A DNA stretch of 64,000 bases from Rhabditophanes sp. KR3021 (Eukaryota; Nematoda; Chromadorea; Rhabditida; Alloionematidae), in NCBI GenBank assembly GCA_963281155.1, contig CAUJLY010000003.1, forward strand, positions 6,262,001-6,326,000. The letters are read 5' to 3'. Shown piece after piece: positions 10,273 to 21,400 of the stretch. Each line of letters begins with the position of its first letter. Within the stretch, counting starts at the first letter, position 1. A model generated the notes under the pieces. That model was not told the DNA's origin. It worked only from the letters and a program-made list of their open reading frames with translations, and did not search any database. Position numbers and translations under genes: made by a program.

Positions 10273-11330
10273 ATGAGTCATCTTCAAATAGCTAAAACTT
10301 TGAAACACGTAAGGGCCTTTTTACCGGGAGCTTTATCGTTGAATTTGCACCAAGCTGAGACAAATATCGTGAAGACGAGGCTAGACCAGTTGTTTGATCA
10401 TGCTGTTTTGGGGGGAAAAATACTCGGTCACGTTTACTAGTGGATTCATACTCGAAACTAAAACCATCCGCTAGTGTCCAAGAAATGGATAACGTCTCCC
10501 AAGTTGCTGTTACCATCGAAATGTTGCAAGCTTTTCTGTTGATTGTAGACGACATCATGGATGATTCCAAGTTACGTCGTGGCAAAGAATGCTGGTATCG
10601 AGTTCCAGGAATAGGAATGAACGCTATCAACGATGGCCTTTTGTTGGATTGCTCAATTGACTTGGTTATCCGGGATGCCATTCCAACTCACCCAAATCTT
10701 CACCAAATTATCGCAGCTATTTATGAAGCCAAGAGAAAGACTACAATTGGTCAATTATTAGATGGGCAAACAGCTGGAGGTGGGAATATTTCATGGGCAC
10801 GTTACAAGCAATTGGTTGAACACAAGACATCTCATTATACTTTCTATTGTCCTCTTCAAATGGCTATGCTGATGGGTGATGTTGTCGGGGGTTTAAGAGA
10901 AATTAAGACGATCGCGTATGATTTAGGATACTTGTTTCAAGCAAAAGATGATTATTTAGATTGCTTTGTTGATGAAGGGCTCACAGGAAAGACATCCACT
11001 GATATTGCGGAAGGAAAATGCTCTTGGATTGGATGTTCTACCTTAGACAAATTAAAAGGTGAACCAAAGTTGAAGAAGGTCTTTGAAGAATGTTATGGCA
11101 AGAATGATTCTAAGAGTGTGGATATTTGTAGAACTTTGATAGGTGATCTCAAGATTGATAATCAATTTCATGAATTTGAAAAAATGATGGTTAAGAAGTT
11201 GAGTAATGATATTGATAACTTCTCCGTGAATGAGCTTAAACCTATTTTGCATGACTGTCTTGAGCAAATTGTAAAGCCCAAGGGAGTTGATTTGGCTAAA
11301 GAGAAAAGAAAGATTGCTGCTAATATGTGA
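10273..11330 (+). CDS. FDPS: Farnesyl diphosphate synthase, frame broken by one base in this sequence
   Basis: The N-terminal frame starts at ATG 10273 ([13 protein letters not shown]) and would run into TAG at 10438. The rest of the enzyme is in the +1 frame from about 10416 to TGA 11328-11330. The break lies at a homopolymer run (six G, five A at 10410-10420); the flanks on each side match the family's LGGK and VDSYSKL regions. The enzyme body shows the first aspartate-rich motif ([10 protein letters not shown]), [16 protein letters not shown], the KTSHYTFY lysine region, and the second aspartate-rich motif KDDYLD. Farnesyl diphosphate synthase condenses IPP with DMAPP and geranyl diphosphate for sterol-related and prenylation pathways, and in arthropods for juvenile-hormone-type products. 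The rest of the gene is undamaged, so an assembly indel is more likely than a true pseudogene. A TTTAG acceptor-like sequence just before the ATG suggests a 5' UTR intron. Confidence 0.88.
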
Positions 11331-11750
11331 TAAATTAAATAAGCGGTGTGGAAATTGGAAAAAACAATCACATAAATAAGATTAATTTAATAAAGTTATG
11401 ATATAATATACAAATAAATAACTTTTTGCACAGCTTTTTATTATGCAAACTTGAACATTGACTCATATTTATATTCCAATTCTCAGTAATTTATTTAAAT
11501 ATTAAAATAATAAATTTAAAACAGCTTTAAGCACACAAGCAGACCTTGTTTTTTTAAATATTACCTTTGTGTAAGAAACATATTAGGAACCTAAATAAAT
11601 AAAAGTTAATAATTTTTATTCATAGCCTGTTTTAAACAAAATATATCAGATATTAAAAAGCTATATTCATTTGATTTTAATAGTTTGATACTTTGGATTG
11701 CGAAAGATGTATGCATTAAAACAAATATATCGTTTTGCAAATCTTTTTAT
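11331..11750. other. Convergent 3' intergenic region
   Basis: This AT-rich gap lies between the 3' ends of farnesyl diphosphate synthase (plus) and the LRR-like orphan (minus). It has several AATAAA-type signals on both strands (for example near 11387, 11412 and 11595). No gene is seen. Confidence 0.5.
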
Positions 11751-13442
11751 TCAATCAAATTTAAAGTCAAACATTGAATCATATTTATAAGCTAATTCGT
11801 AATATTTCAAATCTTCTATGTTATTATAAAACATAAAATAATTATTGTCAGGTTCTTTTAATTCAATTGAATTGGTGAACTTCTTTATTTTTAAGCATTT
11901 GCATAAGTCATGGTTACGGCAATCTATTATTAATACTTGTAATGCTAGAGGATACACAAAGGAAACTTGATTTGGACAGGAATGTGCTAAGAATTTAAGT
12001 TTAGTAAAGTTAGTATATTTGTTTGTTTCTTTGCTTTCTTCGCCATCGATTGAAAGAGCCAGTAAATTAGGTAAATTTCTTGCCAATTGATGGCAGACTT
12101 CTGTTCTTATTGTTCCAACATTTCTTAAACTTAATATTTTCAATGTTTTGGGCAAATGAAGTAATAAATCGTGATTTACAAATGAATTATACTTGTTAAT
12201 AAGGCAAAATTTCTCTAATTTGTGATTTGCCAAGCTTGTGGCTATAAAATTATAATAATCGTAATTTTTGATATCGGAATGAGCTTTTTTGCGATTGATT
12301 TCAATAAACTTAAGGTTTTTGAAGTTCCAATTATTTAATAATTGGTCAATGTCTCCACGATGTTTTAGTTTAAAAGTTAAGCCATGAACCAATAAAGACG
12401 GAATTTCATCTAGTAAATCTTGATCGTAGGGAAATTTTTCAAACTTTACATGGATCGGCATATTCAATTGTTTTAAAGTTTTGTAGAATACTTTATTAGA
12501 AATTTGATTACATGGCGGTTGTTCGGTTTCGAACTCTTCAAATAAACGGCAACATGAAAAGACTAACAAACTAATCTTTCCATTCTTAAAAGCATTTGAC
12601 AATTTATTACCAATACGTGGTTCTAATGAAGTAATTTGCCTCTTTTCATAAATTTCCACTTCAATTTTTTCTAATTTCTTAAAGTTTTCAACATTTATAC
12701 TAAACTCTGTATCCGTAATCAAAGAAACCAACCCATCCCATTTAATATTTTCCCAACTCTTGATATTAACGAGATTCAATTCGTTAATAAAAGTTATCGT
12801 CTCATTAGAATAGCTCGATTCATCATAATTCGTAACTGAATTTTCACTCACTCTATACGGTCCCCCTTCATCTTCAAAATAAATAGAATTTAAATTAACA
12901 AATTTATTCAAGAACATTTCTAATAGCGGTCCTATTTGACGTAATATTACTGATGGTGAAACTTGTTTATGTAACCACACTTGAATGTGCAAAGTAGTTT
13001 GACCATAAAATAAATTAGTTTGAATGGAATTCAAATTTTCCTCAAGTTCTTTGAGATTAAATGATTTCTTGCTGTTAACTTGTACTAGAATGATATTTTC
13101 TGTATTTTGTTGGATATGAATCCGGATATAATTGCTTTGTAAAGTAAGTTTTCGTGTCCTAGTGCCTTGTTGACGTTTATCTGTTAGAGCTGTTATTTTT
13201 GCTAGAGTTATGTGAGATGTTGGGTCTCCTGTTAAATGAAATAAACAGTTTTGTTTTGATAGAGTGGTCAATAATAAATTTTCTTCTTTGCTTTGGATTT
13301 TGTTTATTTCTATTTTTTTGGGAATATTCATACCTTCGGGAACAATCTGTTTTATTGAACCATTATTTTCATCACCAAGAACCCTAGTACAAGTAACAAT
13401 AGAAAGTAGCCATTTCAAATTAGGAATCAACATAGAAATCAT
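11751..13442 (-). CDS. Single-exon leucine-rich-repeat-like orphan protein
   Basis: A 563-residue frame with no interruption. It begins MISMLIPNLKW and ends DSMFDFKFD. The C-terminal half has irregular leucine-rich repeats, for example LPKTLKILSLRNVGTIR, LARNLPNLLALSIDG and YPLALQVLIIDC, spaced roughly 20-30 residues apart. No F-box is apparent at the N-terminus, although the architecture resembles the LRR half of F-box/LRR proteins. A second, longer protein of the same style lies at 50804-53188 and shares the feel of the C-terminal segment (LRILVVNCN against LQVLIIDCR), so I infer a lineage-specific family. The sequence before the ATG (TTTTCATTAG) looks like an acceptor, so an upstream 5' exon is possible. 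Function is unknown. The frame is far too long for chance in such AT-rich DNA. Confidence 0.75.
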   Translation of the reverse strand: MISMLIPNLKWLLSIVTCTRVLGDENNGSIKQIVPEGMNIPKKIEINKIQSKEENLLLTTLSKQNCLFHLTGDPTSHITLAKITALTDKRQQGTRTRKLTLQSNYIRIHIQQNTENIILVQVNSKKSFNLKELEENLNSIQTNLFYGQTTLHIQVWLHKQVSPSVILRQIGPLLEMFLNKFVNLNSIYFEDEGGPYRVSENSVTNYDESSYSNETITFINELNLVNIKSWENIKWDGLVSLITDTEFSINVENFKKLEKIEVEIYEKRQITSLEPRIGNKLSNAFKNGKISLLVFSCCRLFEEFETEQPPCNQISNKVFYKTLKQLNMPIHVKFEKFPYDQDLLDEIPSLLVHGLTFKLKHRGDIDQLLNNWNFKNLKFIEINRKKAHSDIKNYDYYNFIATSLANHKLEKFCLINKYNSFVNHDLLLHLPKTLKILSLRNVGTIRTEVCHQLARNLPNLLALSIDGEESKETNKYTNFTKLKFLAHSCPNQVSFVYPLALQVLIIDCRNHDLCKCLKIKKFTNSIELKEPDNNYFMFYNNIEDLKYYELAYKYDSMFDFKFD

Positions 13443-13883
13443 CTAATGAAAAGTGAAAGACATCTTAAAACTAAGCGTAAACTGTTTTTAATAGCTAGTG
13501 TAGTTTAAAGCCATACAGTTAAATTTCAGTTTTTTAAGCTGCTTACGTTGGTGTGTGAAGAAACAAACTTTTATTGAAACGGGAGAACAATATACAATTA
13601 AAGTTGTGCGATAAATATTCTCTCTAAAAGTTCATTATTTAATCTGATCTCTGAATTTAAGCTGATGAAATTATAAATGAAATGAAAAAATAAGCAGCAA
13701 AATAATATACTGCTGAATATAAGATATCATTTATGTATTTCATAGTAACGCGTGTTAAGGGAATATACTTTCTTGTAATATCAAAATAAAGTTAGTTTAT
13801 CTACTCTTTGTTTATCATATACATACTTTTAATCATTTTTACTAACTAAGATACTAATTAATATACAACTATTGATAGTAATA
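13443..13883. other. Intergenic DNA
   Basis: AT-rich stretch between two minus-strand genes, expected to contain the promoter of the LRR-like orphan and the 3' UTR of the membrane-protein gene. I see no coding or RNA features. Confidence 0.5.
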
Positions 13884-14513
13884 TTATCTTACACCATTGA
13901 TAGCTTTGGAAATTTTATTAAATTTGGCCATAACGTGAGCCGGTTCATATGGTGGAACAAGAAAGATTTTCTTAAAAGCATAAAATATGACAAGGAAAAC
14001 CCAAGATAGAACAAACATCATTTTGATTCTCCATGTCAAATTGAGTTTAATATGCTCCAATGAAATTGATTCATGCAAATAAATCAAAATGTATTTTCTA
14101 GAAAAATTAGAATACGCAGCGAATATCAAAAGAACTGAGAAACATGACGACATTGTCTTGAGTTTCATTATATCTAAACTTAAGGCATCACTATTTTTAT
14201 CTAATTCACTTTTAACTTCTTTAATGTGTTCGGACAGTCTTATTTTAGATGAGCTTGTTCTTTTGCTGATCTTTAATACATTTGTGGCAGTAATCAAATT
14301 TAGTCTTGGGCGTATATTATTGTAAACTAATTGAGTTGGTTTGCCGACAAGATTATTATGCAATAATTTGAATAGTTTGATATAAATTAAAGTTGCCATC
14401 AGTAAATCCAAGAAAATATGTCCAAAGTTAGTTTCAAGACTTTTAATCAGAGCTTTGTCGTTCCTATAAAATCTAGTTTAATAAATTTAATAAATAGCTT
14501 ACCAATCATCCAT
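13884..14513 (-). CDS. Small three-pass membrane protein with an 11-nt first coding exon
   Basis: Exon 1 is only 11 nt (14513-14503, coding MDD plus two bases). A 39-nt GT-AG intron leads to exon 2 (14463-13884), giving 196 residues. Exon 2 alone has only a TTG near its start, so the tiny exon supplies the ATG and completes a Trp codon. The chain has a hydrophobic segment near residues 15-35 (LDLLMATLIYIKLF), a charged probable coiled coil around 70-95 (HIKEVKSELDKNSDAL), then two more membrane segments (SCFSVLLIFAAYS; MMFVLSWVFLVIFYAF). One membrane segment, a coiled coil and two more segments is the layout of GET1/WRB and other Oxa1-superfamily insertases, but no diagnostic motif is visible and I do not assign it. 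Confidence 0.65.
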
Positions 14514-14887
14514 AGCTGACTAATTTGTTTAGAAGTGGAGTAGACGAATTAAATAAATTTAAGATATGAAATGCAAGATATTGGATATGGCAAGACTAAA
14601 CATTTAAATATGGATAAGTAAATCACCATAGCAACATATTTTAGAGTAAGCCACTTAGAAGGCCAGCAAAGTGTGTATTTGTTACTTAAATATTTACTAA
14701 ATGCATCAATTTCAATGGTAAGAATTAAAAAAATATTGGAGTCTCTCTGGAATTACTGGTATAGGATAAAAATATTCACCCAACACTACAGGTCTATAAT
14801 GGCGATCAAAGTCGTTATTTGGGGTTTGTTTGATAATGGCCATGTAATATGTTTTATTATAATTTGAATTATAAGGAACTGTCTTCC
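14514..14887. other. Intergenic DNA
   Basis: AT-rich. A plus-strand frame at 14673-14867 encodes a hydrophobic, Ile-rich string typical of chance frames in such DNA. Nothing convincing. Confidence 0.4.
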
Positions 14888-15139
14888 TTAAAAATTCATT
14901 ACGCGAAAGACCCCGGTGTTTTCATGATAAGGTCTATTTTTAAATAATACCTTAAGTACAGTATTCGTATCTTTTGAAACGGTCATAAAATATTCACCAT
15001 CATTTGTGAAAACAAGCAATGATGCTGGTTCTTTAAATCCAGGTGTCATTATAGGATGGTATTCTTCCATAGGAAATGAATTATTTGACAATTGTTTTTG
15101 AACGTGTTCAATAATATGCTTGTTAATTTTATTGAAAAA
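14888..15139 (-). CDS. Possible last exon of an unidentified small gene
   Basis: An open minus-strand block begins directly after an ATGTAG acceptor-like sequence at 15140-15141 and runs 83 codons to a stop at 14888. It includes HIIEHVQKQLSNNSF, EYHPIMTPGFKEPASLLVF, GEYFMTVSKDTNTVLKV and a C-terminal FRVMNF. The composition looks more coding-like than neighbouring chance frames. No upstream exon is seen before the spalt 3' end, so it may be a terminal exon whose start is a nearby tiny exon, or start at an internal ATG (MEEYHP), or be a remnant. Family not recognised. Confidence 0.4.
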   Translation of the reverse strand, partial: FFNKINKHIIEHVQKQLSNNSFPMEEYHPIMTPGFKEPASLLVFTNDGEYFMTVSKDTNTVLKVLFKNRPYHENTGVFRVMNF

Positions 15140-15499
15140 CTACATAAATATCATTTAAAAAAGTATCTTTATATAATTAAGCAAAGAAAAGATGAATTTT
15201 AAAATATATTATTTTGTGAGATACAACTAAACATATATTTTTAATAAAAGTTACAATAATAGATTAAAAGGAATTGTCACAGGGAGAAGAAAAAAGAAAA
15301 AATATCGTGACAAAATAATATAAAAGATGAGACCAAGTATATGTTAATGGCATGTAAGCAAGAGTGTAAATTACTTCCAACAAACTACGTTTTGAAGGCA
15401 AAAGCTAACATTAACACCGGAAGTTTTTTAGTGGTGGTGGATGTGTTTTAAATATCAGTATATATTAGTTTACTGGTGAAGCATTTTTGAGCCTATTGT
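15140..15499. other. Probable 3' UTR of spalt
   Basis: AT-rich sequence immediately 3' of the spalt stop codon. It contains no long frame, and several A/T-rich poly(A)-like signals occur on the minus strand. Confidence 0.4.
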
Positions 15500-18400
15500 T
15501 TAATCATTATTATTAGGTAGGACTGATGTTAAGTGACTTCTGACATGAGAATCTAAATCAGCGGGAGAGGAACAGATCTTGTGGCACATGTGGCATTCGT
15601 TTTTCATGAACATTAACATGGCTTCGATGCCGTTGGGCATGCCTTGCTTGGGAGATGTTTCGGATGAGGAATTGGAAGTTGGGGGTAGGAGCATGGAGTT
15701 TTTGGCGAACACTGATGCCATTGCTTGTTGAAAAGCCTGGGAGCTAGGGTTCATCAGGCCGGGAGGTAAGTTAAAAGCTTGGAGAGCTGCCGCTGCTAAT
15801 TGGGGATTCATGAAGGGATTTCCTTGTGGCATACTGTGTGATTGACTAGTATTAGATTCCGAAAGCGAAGGAGACGTTTCTTCATGAGGAAAGTCAAAGA
15901 TTCTTCTACCTAAAAAATGGTAAATTAATAATTAACGCATTTTAAATAATTAATATTGAAATTAGTTTTGTACAACATCAAATTAAGACACAAGTTAATT
16001 GCAGAGTTTGGTGAAAACGAAGAATTTGCCCAAATAGTTGCCAATTTTTTGAGACAGGCCAGAGATGAGAAGACTAAAGACATAATCTACAAAGAATATT
16101 GTGCTTTTTGGGATGATGGTTCTGATTCAACTTCTCATGTCTTGGAAAGAATCTCTAGAGAAATGCGCATTCAAGCTGAAATTCTGAATCAGGAACTAAA
16201 AGGTCGCTCAAAAAACTTCATTGGAAATAAATTTTGGAATGCTGCTGATGTAAGTTTAGATGTTCAACTAAATTATATATATCTTCTTAGAAATTTGTGA
16301 ACTTCCTAAAGATTGTTTTACTTATGTAGCACGCGATGCAGAGGAAACACTGAAGTATGTTGGAATTTCCGCTCCTCCAGAAGGACAACCAGATGAAGGG
16401 CCTGTTAGAAGGATGGAAAGTAGTGTAAGAATGATATATTCAAAAAAGAAGTATGATAAAGTTGTAGCCCTTGTTATAAGTAAAAGCCGTACTGAACTCA
16501 CAAATTGTGGAACAAATGCAACTATCAATTTTATTCAACTTCTCCATCCTGAGACTTTGAAAAAGTTAGGTGACTACTTTTCCCAACCCCTGTTGTGAGA
16601 GCATGAGACTTGCAGCACAGTGAAGCCAACTACAAATCCTAATAATGAGCCTCTATTGTGAAAGGGCTCAAGCTTAAATGTGAAAGCTGCACCACAACAT
16701 TCAATACTAGCATATCTCGGTCGAACCATTTGAAGAAGAGAGTTATAAATTGACAAATGAAATTAGCGAAACATTTGAGAAGGAAATGAATTCGTCTCAT
16801 GCTGAGCTAATAGTGTAATTTCAAGAAACATCCAGTAATCATAAAAGAATCTCAGAGATCATCCTCAGCGATATGTATGAAAATTTAAATAATAGTACTG
16901 GATAATATTGTATCTAATTTTGGCCTTTTTAATAAGCATTTTAATTTCTTTATCCTTGATTGTTTTTAAATCATACCTAAAATGAAAATAAAATTAGTTA
17001 GGGTCATTGAGGAAACTGAAAACCTCTGCGGGATGGAGATTGAGTCCACATGTGAGTTCCCATATGAACTTTCAAATTTCCCCTAGTTGTGAAGGCTCTG
17101 GAGCAGACGTCGCATTTAAATGGCTTGTCTCCCTATAAAACATATTATTAAACTACTTATAAATTAGAAATTGAATATCTTATTTAGTTGGTGTAATATT
17201 GTTCCTTAGTCTACTTAGTTTTAATCATACCGTGTGAGTTCTCATATGGATCTGAAGGGCTGAGGAGGATGAAAAGTGTTTGAAACAAACACCGCATTGA
17301 TGTTTAGATAGAGTTGGTGGGTTGCGAGGAGGTGGGGGTGGCTCGGTTTGAGACCACATCTTCTGAATAGCATCTAATGGATTTTCATCTCCAGTTGAAT
17401 TAGCTGAACTTTCACTGGTTGTTTCGGCTGGACGAACTAAATTTAGGAACATTGAACCTTTTGGCAATATGTCCTTATCCTCTTCTTTGGTGGCAGTTTC
17501 ACTTAGAGCAGGTGAGTTAACTTTTACCTCTTTTACTTCTTCTTTAACATCCAACTTCATTTTCTTTTCTTGTGGAGGTTCATCTTCCTCATCCTGATCA
17601 TCACTCTCAACATCATCTTGTTGTCTAAGTTGGTGTTGCTGCTTGTTTAAAAGAGCGTGCAATAACTTCTGACTAGCATTAGCTTGTTCCATCTTATCAG
17701 CACTAACCATCCCAGGTCCGAACATGTGAGGTTGTCCAAAAACAGCAAAAGGATTTCCATTCATTAAATTATTGCCACTACCCATAGATTGTCCTTTACT
17801 TGAAGCCGCTGCAGCAGCCATAGCAGCTAACGGATTTGGAAAATTCAACAAATTGGGTAACATTCCAAACGGTGGGAATCCATTTTGTCCCGAAACTGGT
17901 GGCATAAAAGTGGGAAAAGCCATTTCTTGGTGTGGTAAGGAAGGGGAGGCCATATTTAACATTCCGTTGACGTTATTATTTCCGAATCGTGGCATTGGAG
18001 AAGATGGAACACCACTATTTGGCATAGGTGGCATTTGCATAGGAGCACCCCCGCGACTTGTAAGTTGGTCACGATGCTCAGCAATATGCATTTGAAGTTG
18101 ATTCAAAGCAAAGAATGATTTTTGACAAATCGGACAATTGTGTTGAATTCCAAGAGAATTTCCATCACCGAAACCTCTGTAGGACTGTTTCTAGAAGGAA
18201 ATATTTAATGTCAAATGTACTTAGACTTACAACGCGATGAACACCCATATGTGTCTTTAAGTTGCCCTTTGTAGTAAAAGCTCTTTGGCAAACTCTGCAC
18301 TTGAAAGGTCTTTCTCCCTGAAACAAATAGGATATTAACAATGAAACATGATGAAAGTCTCACCGTATGTGTACGATAATGCATCTGTAAAGCCGATTTA

Positions 18401-21400
18401 CACGACAGAACACGTCTGCACAACAAGCATTGATTTGGATCCGTCACAGGCAAAGCCTTATCTCCAACCATTTGTCTGATTTTCTCGGTTTCATCAGTAT
18501 TTGAAACTTCCATCAAACTTTCCCAATCATCATCAGATACAGACATTCCTGAATTAGAAACTGCCGAAGAATTCATTTGATTCCCATTCATACCAGGCAT
18601 TCCTTCAAATCTACGGCCTGCGAGAAAGTTATTTTGTCCAAAATGGGGCATCCCTTGCAATAAAGGGTTTGAACCTGGCATCTGAGATAGAAAATTCGAC
18701 ATCATTAATGGGTTTTGAGCAGCAAAGGCTTGTAAGTTTCTTGGATTCATTAAATCTTTGCCACCCGATAAATCTAAAGCTTCATTTCCAAACGGTAATG
18801 AGTGTTCGCCATTTTGCTTGAGAATTTGCTTAAAGAACTCCTCGGCAGCTGGGTTTTTCAATAAATTGGGCAAGTCGCTTTCTTCGATCTTGCCATCACA
18901 TTCACTTCCACTTGAGGACATGCATTGTTTTAGTTTTATTCCTTCATAAATTGGTAAAGGAGCTGACCCAAGTGACTTTCTGGCTTCAATCAATTCCCTT
19001 TCTACATTTTCTGAATCTCCAGCCACGGATGAGCATCTGCCCTCATCTTCAATTTCACTTTTGATACATTTGTGATTTGTGCATTGAGCCCAATCATTAA
19101 AATTCTCATTACAGTCTTTGCAGAAAATAGCGACGTGACTTTCATGTTTATTCTGAATATGCCATGAAAGAGCACCCTTTGAGGCAAAAGCTTCGCGACA
19201 TGATTCAATTGGACAAATGGGATCTTCACGTCTAGAGCAATTGGCTTCGACCGAAGACTCGGGAGTAAGGAAGGATGTGGTAGAATGATTGATGAGAACG
19301 GACGAATTGGATGTATTAGCCTTTTCAGAGGTAGAAGTTTCCGTATGATTATCATCAACATCCATATCTTGGTGGAATGAATCATTGGTAGACTCCACGG
19401 ATTGGCTTCTTCCCTCGCCCATCATCTTACTCAATTCATTCTGCATAACAGCATTATCTCCAAGCTGAGCTTGCAGTGAAGATAAGACTTGTTTGAACGC
19501 ATTAGGAGAAATTCCATTCTGCTGAACTAACTGATTAAATATTCCAATGATTTGCTATAATAAAAAAGAAAAATTAAATTCACCCCATACAAAAAAGAAA
19601 TGTATAAAACACATTTTTATTCTTACTACCCCATCCTCACAAAGAACCTACAAATCAAATTTAATTAGTTCTTTGTTTGAGTTGAAGTATAACATTTTGA
19701 TGCATTAAATCATTTATATATAATAATTCACATTTTGAATAATAAATATTTTTACGATTCATTGAACAAAAAAGGTTCTTGATAGGGGCCCGCGCAAAAA
19801 TACATAAATATACAAATATAATGTTATGGTTTATATATCAAAGATAAGTGTTATTTCGTTTGTTACATTTGTAAAATGGTGTATTTTGTTTGTTAGGTGA
19901 AAAAGAGACGATTAGCTTGATTTATTTTTACTAAGACTATTTTGCTCCCTGGGAAATCAAGTCAAATTACATTTCTTAATATGTACATATTATAAATTTA
20001 TTGAAAGTAGAAAACAACACTTTTAATATATTCAAAGTACCTAATTTTTATATTCAACTTTAATTGAAAGCAATTTACCAGACACCAAATCTGGTATTAT
20101 CCCAAATTTAATCAAAAATATTTAATCTAATTAACGTGGTAGTTACTTACCTGTTGCGTGTGTTTATTATCATTATCTTCCGTACTATCCTCAAAAACAC
20201 TACCCAAATTTGATTTATCCTCTAGGACTGAACAACCTTTTTTGGTTGGAGTTGAGGCGAGGACTTTGTCCATTGTGTGGTTGTTGAGGTTACTAATGGT
20301 AGATAGAAGCGGATTGAGATCAGCGGGAAGATTTGACGATGTAGTAGAATCTTCGGAAATAATGTTAGTGCCTTTAGGTGAGAGAGAATCAGATAATGGT
20401 AGTAGATTGTTCCCACTAATTTGTTCTTCTTTCGATGACTTAGGCAAAGAAGGAGGCAACACGTTTGTTGATTCAAAAGGATTAATTGAGTTTGATGTTT
20501 GATTAATTTCTATAAATAAGCGAAAAATATTAATTTAGATTCCAAAAAATAAAATGATCAATTTAAGGTAAACGAACGGAAGAAGGTAATGTAAATGTTT
20601 GCATTAAATATAAATGTCTCAAAAATAACTCCATCCTATCTGTCTGCTATTATGATTATAACAATTTTTAAACAAAGATGTATTAAAAAGAAGAGGCGAT
20701 GTAATATATAGGCAAAATATAATTTTTACTATCTATTATCATCATTTTATGAAAAGAAGAGAAAAATGAGTATCAAAGATAGTTTATGTTCATGTGATTA
20801 ATAACAAAACCCATCATATCAATTGCAGCTATTTTTTAGTGTCGCCATTTAACCTTTGTATGTTAATGTTTACTTTAATAATATGATTTGGTTTGTTTTT
20901 ATGAATAGTTGAAACATATAAATTTAATAAATATATACTTATAAGGGAAAAGTTAAGAGTATATGTTAAAAATTCGAACACGACGTCGGTTTAAGGTAAA
21001 AAAGATGATGGGATGATTATTATTATAATTTGTTTGTAGCTTATTTCAAGTACCTATAAATAATACACTTGAACATCAAATTGAATAATAATCAAAATAT
21101 TAAATTGAATAATCATATAACCATGTTGATTGTAAAGTGAAAGTTACATGTGTGTAAATTTTACTTTTAAAAATGAACTCTTAAAATACTTATTTTAAAT
21201 TAGTAAGTTAGCAAATAAGTTTGATGATTATTAAAAACGTATGCAAATAATGATTATTAAAAAGTTATGTATAGATATGATTGGTAACAGATATGATATC
21301 ATCAACCAAAAAACATATATCTACACCAATTAATTACACATATAGTGAAGACATTTTTTGATTCTGAAATAAACATCAGTCTGCCAAAGTATTAATATAC

